In this document: positions 53,880 to 64,000 of the stretch, one piece after another
Numbering within the stretch: the stretch's first letter is position 1
Layout: every line of letters begins with the position of its first letter
Assembly: GCA_031308135.1 (NCBI GenBank)
Contig: JAHLJT010009436.1
Span: 219,247,286-219,311,285 of the forward strand
Reading direction: 5' to 3'
DNA: 64,000 bases
From: Acheta domesticus
Taxonomy: Eukaryota; Arthropoda; Insecta; Orthoptera; Gryllidae
Notes under the pieces: generated by a model
What the model saw: only the letters and a program-made list of their open reading frames with translations
Databases searched by the model: none
Told to the model about the DNA's origin: nothing
Program-made: the position numbers and the translations under genes

Positions 53880-53965
53880 CCTTCCACCGTCGGGAATCGA
53901 ACCCAGGACCTGCGGTCAGAGGCACAGCAGTGACTTCAATTGATGCTCTGAGCCACCTAACATGG
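53880..53965 (-). repeat. tRNA-like SINE head
   Basis: On the minus strand GTGGCTCAGAGCATCAATTG resembles a tRNA A-box region (TGGCTCAGAGCA), and GGGTTCGATTCCCGACGG is a good B box with pairing T arm. The spacing between them, about 45 bases, is like that of tRNAs, but the acceptor stem does not close well. I favour a SINE head over an active tRNA gene. Confidence 0.55.
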
Positions 53966-53969
53966 TACC

Positions 53970-54880
53970 ACACGTAAGTACGTTGAATAATAAATTTGTA
54001 CAATAGTATTCGGGATTCATTAGTACTGATAGTTTAAAAATTAAACGAAAAATGTTTGAGGATTTAATAAAAGCAAGCTACTCCGGGGATATGGGGTGTC
54101 CAAGTGAACTTTTCATCAGAAAGCACTCACGGAATTTTTTTGTTTTACATTTTTACAATCGAGAACAAAGAGACAGCTAGCGAAAAATTAGCAACTGCAT
54201 ATAAAATAGTTCGAACTATTGGGCGGGGAAAGATTTTAGTAGTGGATGGTCTGAATACTATTATGGTAAATGTTTTAGCATATCGATGTACTATGAACAT
54301 TTTAAACAAACTATAATTTTAAGAAAAATAAATTGTATTTTTAATATTACAATATGTTTGTTATTAAGATTGAATTTATACCAAACCAAAGCAAATGTAA
54401 GTGCTTTTTTGCCTACCACTTACGTTAATGTGATTCTTACGGATCTATGTTTCAACGTTAAATTATGTAAGTTATAAGATGACAATATTACCCAGAAGTA
54501 GATACAGGGTGCATTGCCACACACTCATCGATGGAATTGTTTAGCAATATTATCAATACATTCACACAATTGCACATGGAAATATATCAAATTCAATTTC
54601 TTAATACACAGAACAAAAGATTGAAGACCGAATGCCAAAGGAAATCCTTTCTCAGCCGAATAAACATAGAAATCATCCTCACAGCCAAATAAACATAGTA
54701 AACAGTAAGACCTGGGCAAGAAGAAATCAAATGAAGGTGGAACCAACCAAACTTAGATTACACTTTGACGATGAAGCCGACGACGATAAAGGACAAACAT
54801 ATACATTCGCATTAGAGACAATTAATATTGCAATTTATCGATATAGCAGATTCTGCCGGTGGAAATCAATAGCTTTCGCT
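53970..54880. other. AT-rich sequence without recognised features
   Basis: Nothing supported. Confidence 0.5.
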
Positions 54881-54889
54881 CTCACTAGC

Positions 54890-55235
54890 TGGCAAGGGCG
54901 TGTCTAAGTGGCCGCGCGAGGCGGCCGACGAGGGCGGGGCGGCCGCAGGGCCCAATGAAAGCCCGGCGCCCGGCGCCCGCCTGCTCTCAGTGCCGGCGGC
55001 AGCGCCGCGTTTGATCTCGCAGCCGCCCGCTGCCTCCGCCAGGCGCCCACAGGCACCTCGGCTCGCGGCCCCCGGGCGCCGCCGCCGCCGTCGCTTTGTT
55101 CCCTCCTCGTTTCTGCCCTTGGCCCCCGGCGCGGGGCCCACCTCCCATTCGCTCGCTCGCCCTGCTCCTCCTCCTCGCCCTTCGCGGCGAGTGGAACAAG
55201 GGCTACGGCATTCGCCCTCGACCCCCGAACGCCCA
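54890..55235. other. CpG-rich island
   Basis: CG-dense sequence with frames open on both strands (70-131 residues, Ala/Arg/Pro/Gly-rich). No motif recognised. It could be a host promoter. Confidence 0.4.
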
Positions 55236-55399
55236 AATACTAGTTACACGCTCCTAAGAATAAGTCGTCTCCGTTATTCAAAATTTTCATTGTAGGGCGT
55301 AATGCTGTTCTCTGCCGGATAAAATAAAAATTTCCGAAAAAAAATTTGTCTCCCTTAAATAAACATCAAAATTAAAAAGAAAATTGACTTTTCAACACT

Positions 55400-55620
55400 C
55401 AAAAGCAATACTTATTTTCATTAATAATTAACTAACTTATTTTGGGGTTGGGCAAGCCATTTCAGATATTTCAACTCTTTTAATAATTAATTAATTTTGC
55501 TTATGCCCCACGTTGGGCCTGCCATCTGAGATATTCTCTATATTTTAATTATTAATCAACTTCTTTTGTGCATCGTGTTGGGCAACATTTGCGATACATC
55601 TACTTTTCCTACTGATATTA
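55400..55620 (+). repeat. Degenerate ~70-bp tandem repeat
   Basis: Three loosely similar segments each have a TAATTAAYTAA-like start, then GTTGGGC, then a GAKAYWTYT word (ATTTCAGATATTTC, ATCTGAGATATTCTC, ATTTGCGATACATC). Confidence 0.45.
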
Positions 55621-55739
55621 AAAAAAACTTAATACTATTTACAACCAGTCTTATCGATGTCATAAAGGGATTACTTCCTCTGCTATTATCAATACTACTT
55701 CTTTAAATTCTCTGCTATGCTCATAAGTTCTCTCAATGT

Positions 55740-56704
55740 TAAAGAATTATTATATTAAGTTCATTTTCAAACACGATCATGGGTTTCGACATACAACATT
55801 TCTCGCCTTACCTGCTGCATGTGGACGTGTGATTCTGTACAGAATTACGATTCCTGGACATTTTGTGGATTTAATACTAACTATTGAATTGATGGCAACT
55901 ACTATAAATTATCAGCCTTTTCTTGTCTCAAAGAAAGTAAAACAACGTTTATTCTGAAATTTTTACAAAATTCTATGGAGCACATGAATGAAATGATGAA
56001 CCTTTCTTCTGTAGGGTACGGTTTTGAATAAGATTTCGTACGGTTTTGAATAAAGTTCGTAAGCTTACTACAATGACTTCTCAGATGTTCTTCTCTGATG
56101 TCCTAGAGCTCGATGCTGCCCATGTGATGTCCTCGATGCCCCTATTATCGCACTCTTGCTCACCATAAGAACAGATTACAAATATTCCTAGAACGTTCTC
56201 GACTATTTGATACTTCATAGAATTCAATAATTTCTACGAAATTAATTCGCGGACTCAACTGGCCCTGTCTGTGCTTCGGGCGAGACACCTATGCGCGACT
56301 ACTTCTGCCCAGCGACTTATTATAATTCCACCCCATTTACGGAGCTATCCTAATATAAATCCCTTCGAAATACGGAGTCTGAATTCAAATCCCAAATTAC
56401 ATTAACGAAAATCCCAATTATAATTCAATGCGGGTAACACCTTCGAACTCCTACTATGCACTATGCTAACCTATCAAAAAATTAACCATCAGTTATCCGC
56501 CTCACCATCATTTACTAATGCCCCCAGTCTTAAGCTCGGCAGTTTTCGAGAGACTGGTTATTTCAAACTTTCCGCATGACCACGGCTTCCAACGCTGCCT
56601 CAACACTTTCTGCATTTTGTCCTCGGGGCTATGCTTTTCAAATGAACAGCGTTCTTACGTCAATCATGGAATATAATACTTATTGATTGGTTGCCTTAAC
56701 AATG
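55740..56704. other. AT-rich sequence without recognised features
   Basis: Contains a short duplication of GTACGGTTTTGAATAA at about 56017 and 56039. Nothing else supported. Confidence 0.45.
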
Positions 56705-56706
56705 TA

Positions 56707-58106
56707 CACTCATCGTCATAAAAAAAGCTGCACCGCGAAGGATCCTACTGATCCGCTGCAAAATCGGAGAGTATTTTGCACACCATTCGCTAAGCCAATG
56801 ATATTGCTTTAATGATCGACCGCGCACTGGGGGGGTAGATGGTAGGTGCGTGACGTCCACCAGTCTAGATAAGAGGGCTTCAAACGGCCGCGTCGGCCGT
56901 TGCTCTAGCGACATCGGGTAGCGTCGCTAGAGCGTCATTTGCACCTACACTATGCCTCGGCGAAGTTTTCGACAACCGGTTGTCCAGTTAGACGAGTTCA
57001 AGAGGAGGTGATCGTGGGTGTGCGGGAGGCTAGTTGGTCCTGTCGCCGTATTGCGCACCAGACCGGTCGTACGGACACCACCATCGCTCGCTGTTGGCGG
57101 CAATTGAGAAAGGCATACACACACGAAAGACAGGATCTGGACGTCCACCATTCACCATGAGGGAGGACCGACGGATTGTACGCCACGCGCAAACAGATCC
57201 AACAGCAACGATTGGTGCTATTCAGGGGGGTGTGCAGCCTGCACTGTCACATCCTGTAAGTGCCAGTACCATTGGCATGCGTGTGCACAACGCAAGGCTC
57301 GCCGCACGTCGACAATTACGAGGCCTGCCACTCACACCCCAGCATCGTCGCTGCAGACTCGCCATGAACGATGGACCTGGGGCCATGCAGACTGGCAGCG
57401 GATCATTCAGCGACGAGTCCCGCTTCAGCCTTGATGGCAACGACCACCGGTCCCTGTCTGGAGACGCAGTGGGGAGCATCACGACAAGTGGTTTGTGGTA
57501 TCCCATCACACGTCCCGTCAGCCTGGTGTGATGGTGTGGGGCGCGATATCCCATGGTGCCCGATGACCGTTAGTGTTCCTCGGAGGTACCGTGACAGCCG
57601 GATGGTTCGTTCAGGAGATCCTGCAACTGGTGACTCTGCCGTTCGTGAACGCCCACGCTCATGCCCTATTTCAACAGGACAACGCGCGTCCGCATACCAT
57701 AGCCATCTCCCGAGCATGCCTTGCAGCCATGGATTATCTGCCATGGTCATCGGCATTGCCAGACCTGTCCCCGATCGACAATGTCTGAGGGGGCTATGGA
57801 GCGTGCGATCAGGATCTCACCCCTACCCACCAATCTGCAAGAAGTGCGCGCTCAGGTGCAAGCTGCATGGGATGGACTAGCACAGGACTTCATTCCAGGC
57901 CTGCTCAACTCCATGCCACAATGTCTGAACGCGGCCCCACGCCATACTAACATGCACCGTCTGTGACCGTGTAACACAATAAATGTTGGTCCTACAAATG
58001 TGAAAGTGTCATTATTTTGTATACGTGGTACCCTCTACCTGCCTGCCAACAACGATCGCAATCCGCCTTGTCCTTCTGGGTGCAGCTTTTCTTATGATGA
58101 TGAGTG
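56707..58106 (+). mobile_element. Tc1-type DNA transposon, 1.4 kb
   Basis: Inverted ends CACTCATCGTCATAAAAA (left) and TTATGATGATGAGTG (right, inverted) extend over about 35 bases to GCTGCACC, and TA flanks both (56705-56706, 58107-58108). Length and ends fit the Tc1/mariner superfamily. Confidence 0.9.
56952..57966 (+). pseudogene. Decayed Tc1-type transposase
   Basis: From ATG 56952 (MPRRSFRQPVVQLDEF) the frame stops after about 20 residues and conserved blocks then appear in different frames: REASWSCRRIAHQTGRT (helix-turn-helix), RPPFTMREDR, FSDESRFSLDGND, LFQQDNARPHT and PDLSPIDNV. The first, second and third catalytic acid regions are thus visible (D in DESRF and QQDNARPH; the last region is truncated by a stop). 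It cannot make an active enzyme. Confidence 0.85.
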
Positions 58107-58109
58107 TAT

Positions 58110-59280
58110 ATTCCTTGGGGTTTAAACATTTTGTATGCATTCAGTCCAATCGTAACTACACGCTTGATGCAGATTTTCCTATACAAAATTCCGTGTGGTT
58201 TTCTGGCTTATCACAATACTTTAAATATTTCTATTTATATACTGAATAAAAAAATAATATATTAAAATCGGTTTTTGGGTGATATCAATATGTTAGGGAA
58301 GCCAAATTCAAAAAAATGATTTATTAAAATTGTTCAAACCCTTGAAAGGCTCTATGGCCGAACTTGACAAGAAAATAAAATGAAAAAAAAAAACAACTAA
58401 GAATTTGTGGTCTGCAAGATGATACGGACCCCTACATTTGAAGATATTTGTAACGTATTGGCTAGTCTGCTTACTGTCCCTCTACAAGATAGCTGAAGAA
58501 GTTCTTTTGGAATTGATAAAATTAATGTAAAAACAATATGATTTTACAATTATTAGTTTGCGAAATAAAGATTTCAGTACATATAATCAAATTAAATTAA
58601 GGAAGGTACTAGTAATTTTGGACAAATGTAAATTTAGTCAGATTTCGAAACACGTGAACAAATGATATGTTTCCGCATAATTTCCTTGAAGTATCATTTC
58701 ACCCCACAGTATAAGTAATAGATCTGATTGTAAATGTTTTGGTAATGAAGTTTTGAATTGCGTTACCTAGATACCATTAACTTTTAGAGGATCTGCTCTA
58801 TAGATAAAACACTATCAGATCCGAAAACTCGGGTATCGTTTCACAAAGAGGTGTGACTGTAATGTTCCCACAGTAGTTCACCTTTATCAGTAGTAAGCAA
58901 ACTTACGAAGCTCTTGAGCAATCACATCGTTTTTAAATCTTCCTGTGAGATTAAAAGATATCAGCCCTATCATCACGTTATCCACATTAACAACTATCTG
59001 ATGAGTCCACGCAAAAAATAACGGCCATAACCTCAAGCTTAAACACTCATTTATGAGATACGCACTAACAATTGCGAGGGAGTACGCAAGCAGCTGTTTT
59101 CGTGAAGTCATATGCCTTAGCTTGGTGAAGCGTCTACAGGAAAGACAACTTGAACAAGGTACTGATAACCTGAGCGTCACAATCCGAAAGTTTTCTGGGC
59201 CAAATTTTCCTCCCAGTAGCTCGAGACCGATGGTTTGTTAATCTCTGGTTGTTGTTTTTGGTGTTGCTGTTGTTGCCGCT
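58110..59280. other. AT-rich sequence without recognised features
   Basis: Nothing supported. Confidence 0.5.
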
Positions 59281-59311
59281 GCTGTGGCGGCGGTGATAGT
59301 GATTGTAATTG

Positions 59312-59375
59312 TGATTATTATTATTATTATTATTATTATTAATATTATTATTATTATTATTATTATTATTTGTAT
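59312..59375 (+). repeat. (ATT)n microsatellite
   Basis: About 20 ATT triplets with a few interruptions. Confidence 0.9.
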
Positions 59376-59519
59376 CATCATTATTTCACTAATACAAACA
59401 GAAATTTCACATTCATCTCATCCATCCATCTCCCAATCGCCTAATGATAGAAACGCTGTTCTCATCACACAGTTTAGCCGCACCTTCTCGCCTAAGGTCA
59501 CAGGACGCAAAGTAAATTC

Positions 59520-59900
59520 TGCGCATTGCGTCCCGTACGCGCGCGCGCGCACGCACGTCGCCAAACGCCCGTGGCCGCGCAGTCGATACGCTGCGCCGAG
59601 CGGTAAGCGCGCGGTCGAGGGCGAGGGCGAGGGCGAGGGCGAGGGCCGCTGGCTGGCGGTCGCGCTGACGTCAGCGGCGAGCGTCCAGCGTCACCGGCGA
59701 AGGAGGCGGCGCTTCAGCGCGATTCGTTTGCGTAATTCGCTGGGAGGGGGAGGCACGAGCAGTGGCAGGGAACGACGACGACGACGATCTCAGCCAGGAG
59801 GGGGGATGCAGAGAGAAGCGAAGAGGAAAAGGGAAGATATAATGGGAGCGGGAGGGAGTTTGGGAATGGGGAGGTGGCGAAGAACGGCGACCGAACGGAA
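59520..59900. other. CpG-rich island
   Basis: CG-dense segment with a CGCGCGCGCG run, five GAGGGC copies (about 59618-59646) and CGACGACGACGA. Could be a host promoter; no coding call. Confidence 0.4.
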
Positions 59901-59959
59901 CGCGATGTTACGATACGTAAATATAGAACATGCTACGAGTGTTTCAACTCGTAAAAGAT

Positions 59960-61060
59960 TGAACGTTCGAGTATTGTAATGGGTTGCTATGGAAAAAAGT
60001 TTGATTTGGGGAGAGGCTAGGTAGAGTTCGAAAGAATTAGGCGCCTGATAATTAAGTCGTGATTTTTAAAGTGAAATTCTTGTGAATATTCCCAATTAGT
60101 AGCATCTTCAAGAGTTTAGAAGATTGGCAAAACCTTGGGAATGTATTTGATGTAATTAATCGGCGGTTCAAGAACACAGAACAAGATATCCGCGAGAGAG
60201 GAGCAGGTAACAGTTTGCCGATTAATTAGCCATCGAGAAATTACGAAGAATATATTTTCTTTATGTTGGAACTTTATGTGTTATTTTAAATTAACTGAAG
60301 ATTGAGGGGAGTGGATACCAACTTTGGATAAGTGAAAAGCAGCGGCAGATGAATTATTTTGGAAGTAACCATGATCGCGGGTGCCCATGGGAGCATACAC
60401 TGTTGCGGAACAGAAGTGCATTAGATACGTAACACACAGACTGCGGAAAACTCTGAAGTGTGAGGGAAAAATAAGAATGGGAATAATGAGGTTGACAAAA
60501 CAGAATAAGGTTCAAAAAAGGAGAAAGAGGTAAGACAAAGAGAGGGAGAGAGGAGATAAGGAGGTGGCAAACTGCGAGAAGTAAGCGGGAGAGAACAGGA
60601 CACAATATAAGAGAGGACACAAGATATGGAAAGATGACTGAACCAACTCCCTCATTATACTAGAGGTCAAGAGCGATCGGCATATGTGACGCCATACAGA
60701 GAATATGTAGTCTACAGTCAATTGGGTGGGAAGGTGGCTTTTTTCAACATATTTCGGTTTAAATTTCTAATAAGCTAAAATGTTGATGGAGATAGTAATT
60801 ACGTAATATTATGTAAATTATACGAATGTAATAACTAGTGGTGCTACAGAATGGCACAGACTTTCCCGTATTAGTTTTCTATTTCCTTGGGTCTTCGCTA
60901 GCTATTCGGAATAGCCACAAACTCTTCCTTGCCAGCTGTCATCTATCACCGCCAAAAGTACATTTTTTTGTCATTTTCTTAATTTTCCGGTTTCCTATTG
61001 GTAGAACGGAAACATTAATTTTAGAATATTAAAGAACACAAAAATCTAGTCATAAATGGC
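59960..61060. other. Flank without recognised genes
   Basis: GA-rich around 60450-60620, AT-rich elsewhere. The short pyrimidine-strand frames are low complexity. Nothing supported. Confidence 0.45.
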
Positions 61061-61069
61061 AATTTTCTT

Positions 61070-62020
61070 TTAAAAATTATGTGCCGTTTAAGAGAAAATG
61101 GCGTTTTAGCGCTACTAAAAATGCGAAATTTGAAGCTCATTTTCACAGAAAATTTTTGAGTTCTCAAAATACTTTATTTGAAGTTATTTGAAGCACTTAC
61201 ACACACAAATGTAATAATGTTTACAAATTTCTGGTAATGTACATATTAAAGATGTGAGAGATCTTTAAAAAAATTACTATTATGTAATTTTTGAAAAAAC
61301 AAAAAAATAACTCAAAATAATCTTTACACTATACTAAAGAATGTAATTAGCACTATCCGTTACAAAAATTTGAAGAAAAAATTTGAAGCCATATATGAGA
61401 AAATGGCGTTTGAGCGTTTCTAAAAATGCGAAATTTTGAGCTCCTTTTCACAGAAAACTGTTGTGTTTTCGAGAAACTTTACTTGCGATTATTTAAAGCA
61501 TATGTACTCGTAAATATAATAATGTGAAAAAATCGCCGCTAATGTAAATATTATCGACGTGAGAAACATGTGAAAAAATTTACATTTTTGTAATTTTTGA
61601 AAAAAACACCTGATAGACCAATATGGCTTTTATGTCATCTGATAGAGTACATTTACCACTATCCCTACCAAAAGTTTAAAGAAAAAATTTGGAGCCGTTT
61701 TTGAGAAAATCTTGTTTTTGTAATTTTTTAAAATTGCACATATTGCACGAAAACTAATAAAATTTTGAAAAACATTTACCTAACCTTTATGAAAGAACTC
61801 AATATGTAGAAGAAATTTTATTTGAAGAAAAATCTCTATCTTCAATTTTCTAGCTGGAGAAAGACGCCGAAAAAAATTCAAACTTTCACAATTTTCGAAA
61901 ATTCAAAGTTATTCGTGAAAATCGGACCTATACCATGTTAATAAGAGTATTTTACTCTATTCATAAAAGAAATTTAAAGAAAAAATTTGGAGCTGTTTTA
62001 GAGAAAATTTTCAAAATCCC
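61070..62020 (+). repeat. Degenerate ~305-bp tandem repeat, about three units
   Basis: The landmark GAAAAAATTTGRAGCC recurs near 61375, 61683 and 61985, each time followed by GAGAAAAT. The first two units also share ATGGCGTTT, AAAAATGCGAAATTT and TTTTCACAGAAAA. Units are strongly diverged. Confidence 0.65.
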
Positions 62021-62204
62021 GGGGGTGCTTCATATAAAGTACCCCCAAATTTTGTATAAATTTTCATATAAAGTACCCCAAGTAAGTTTCAAGTAAGTAT
62101 AAAAATCTTTTTCAAAATCTCAAACTTTGACTAGAATCAGATTGACTGGGGAATATCCATTTTGGAAGAAATCGTACGTATGGTTTAGGCGCTAGCAGGG
62201 TTCA

Positions 62205-62210
62205 CAGACG

Positions 62211-62242
<32 letters not shown>

Positions 62243-62272
62243 GACGGACGGACGGACAGACAGACGGACGTT
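62205..62272 (+). repeat. (GACG/GACA)n microsatellite
   Basis: Tandem ACAGACGG and ACGG tetranucleotides over about 65 bases. Confidence 0.92.
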
Positions 62273-62279
62273 TTCTTTT

Positions 62280-64000
62280 CAATTGGTTTTTCGGTATCAA
62301 GGACCTAGAAAACAGGGTTTCTAGCTACACCACGTGTTAGGGGATTTTGTTCTTAATTTAACAACTAGTTTTATCCACTTCTTCGTTTTCACGGCCCGGC
62401 AATTAATTTTTTTCCGACGAAAATTGGCCATTTTTTCGCGCAACATTACATAACTTTCCCTATACTACGTATGTCACTCCGTGTATACGTACGTATACGG
62501 GAAAGTAAAAAGAACTGTTAAGACCTAAATCAAGCTTAAATATTCCCTTCTTGCTAAAAGGGGTCTTCCCAAACTATGATAGCTACCACTTCAATTTGTC
62601 ACAAGACAAATATGGAGATGTCAGTGTTTCTAAATTTTAAATCCACGTTGTATTTCATAAAATAACGCATTGATGCACGAAGAAAAAAGGTAATCGTAAT
62701 GCATGCCCGTGATTTTGCTTATTCGCTTGTATTGTTTTTCATATTAACTGACTATAGGTTATAAAATTTGCATGATATTATGCACATTGGGGGATCGTTA
62801 TAATTGTAATGTGCATGGTCTGTAATCGGTGACTGAATAACGTATCTAACTACATTATGTAAACATCGGTAAAATTTACATGAGACCATTTCACAATGTG
62901 AAGGAAGGAAGGAGAGTAACAATGAGATGAAAATGCAATGAGAGAGCGTTATTCAGCACCACTCAAATGAACGTTCTATGTTTTTGATCCCACAAAAAGT
63001 AAAAACTGTTTGGTTGAAAAGGCAACATTTCATGGGCGTCAAAATATTAACAATCGCAAACCCTGCTCAAAAGGATGAAAACGGATTATATGGATTTTGA
63101 AACAAAATACGATTGTAATCAGGTCTCTAACATTTCTCTTTACGTTAACAGCAAAACGTTCCTGCAAAATATATGAATTTCATCAAATTTCCCAAATTGA
63201 ACTGTCAAAGAGTCGCAAACATTCAATTATACGGGTATTGATCTCCATCCGACACTGCCGTTGAAAATATTCTAGGGAAAAAATGTGTATTAAATTTTGT
63301 CGTAATTGCTTCGTACTAATTTCATAATTGTGATAGGTCTAGTATTCATTTAAATCATTTTCGAGAAAATATATATTTTATTGTAATTGAAAATTATACT
63401 ATTTCTCAAAAACGTTAGTGATATTGTGGAAGTATTTCTATGTTTCATTAGTTTTTCACGATTCACAATATCGCTCTTTAATTTTTACAAATAAGAGAGA
63501 AAGTACATAGAATTGCTGCAAATGTTATTAGAAATTCTTAATCAGAACAATTAAATTCAGTGCTCTGTGCCTTCTTGCGGACAGTGTCCAATCTTGTGCA
63601 CTTCAACATTTACGCACTCATAAGCAATGAATAAATAAATGATCTCTCTCGTACGCGTGAAAAGAAATTTTACTATTGCGTTATTGTAGTATGCATTCTA
63701 GATCGCAATTAATACTCCTCCTTGGATGATAACAGCTGCTCGTTTCGTACTGTCTTCGCTGATCTTTCGCAACACGAATTATGCGCCGTTGGTGGTTGAT
63801 TATACGACGTCAAAATTATAATTGTGGATAAAATAGCAATGAATATTGGTTATTCCTTAAATAATTATATATCTAACGCTCATAAGGACGCCCAATGTTA
63901 CTCATTTCGGAAAATCCTAAATATGTGATAAATATTTTACCGAACAGCTAGTGCAAATTACAGTTCCAGATATTTCCTAGGTAGTTTCATCACAATAAAT
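62280..64000. other. AT-rich right flank without recognised genes
   Basis: No supported gene or RNA. ACGTATACGGGAAAGTAAA at about 62489 is the reverse complement of sequence just right of the Polinton (27003-27021), possibly part of an old repeat. Confidence 0.5.

Noticed and set aside
53880..53965. Functional tRNA gene
   Set aside because: B box is good and spacing is tRNA-like, but the acceptor stem does not close and the body is unusual; SINE head is more likely.

Overview
The window is a piece of a large, AT-rich animal genome, most probably an insect (possibly polyneopteran; this taxonomic guess rests on repeat style and is weak). Its one gene-dense region is a complete Maverick/Polinton element (virus-like giant DNA transposon, adintovirus-type gene set) at 4648-26986, 22,339 bp long. 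It starts AG and ends CT, is flanked by a perfect 6-bp target duplication GACAAC (4642-4647 and 26987-26992), and carries terminal inverted repeats of about 1,714 bp with a single mismatch near the inner edge, so the insertion looks recent.

Inside the element, a leftward block of fourteen genes runs from 17577 down to 6382: coiled-coil fibre-like protein, pX-like hydrophobic/basic virion protein, adenain-type protease, penton-like minor capsid protein, double-jelly-roll major capsid protein, a small charged protein, FtsK/HerA-type packaging ATPase, PLA2-like protein, DUF8207-like protein, rve integrase with chromodomain, a VDLQG-motif protein, a Cys-rich protein, a RING-finger protein, and a second fibre-like protein with DAxTKxYVD motifs. 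A replication block follows: a four-exon gene on the minus strand (probable ssDNA-binding protein, 18881-19869), a divergent promoter region, and the protein-primed DNA polymerase B gene (20615-24340), followed by a PPxY-containing protein (24444-25100). Many genes are broken by single-base frame changes, usually in homopolymers, although the TIRs are almost identical.

The TIRs are composite: an outer segment with a 37-38 bp GC-rich minisatellite, a ~70-80 bp direct repeat on both sides of an array of 246-bp units, each unit containing a long imperfect hairpin. A diverged third copy of the array lies inside the element at about 17925-18470, next to the capsid/replication gene boundary.

The flanks (1-4641 and 26993-64000) contain no gene that I can support. 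They hold microsatellites, several GC-rich minisatellites that create long spurious open frames, CpG-rich islands, a decayed Tc1-type transposon with TA duplications (56707-58106), a foldback element with TATA repeats (43580-44870), tRNA-derived SINE-like sequences, two dispersed repeat families, a Ty3/gypsy-like integrase C-terminal remnant (about 39050-39259) and long AT-rich stretches in which I see nothing.
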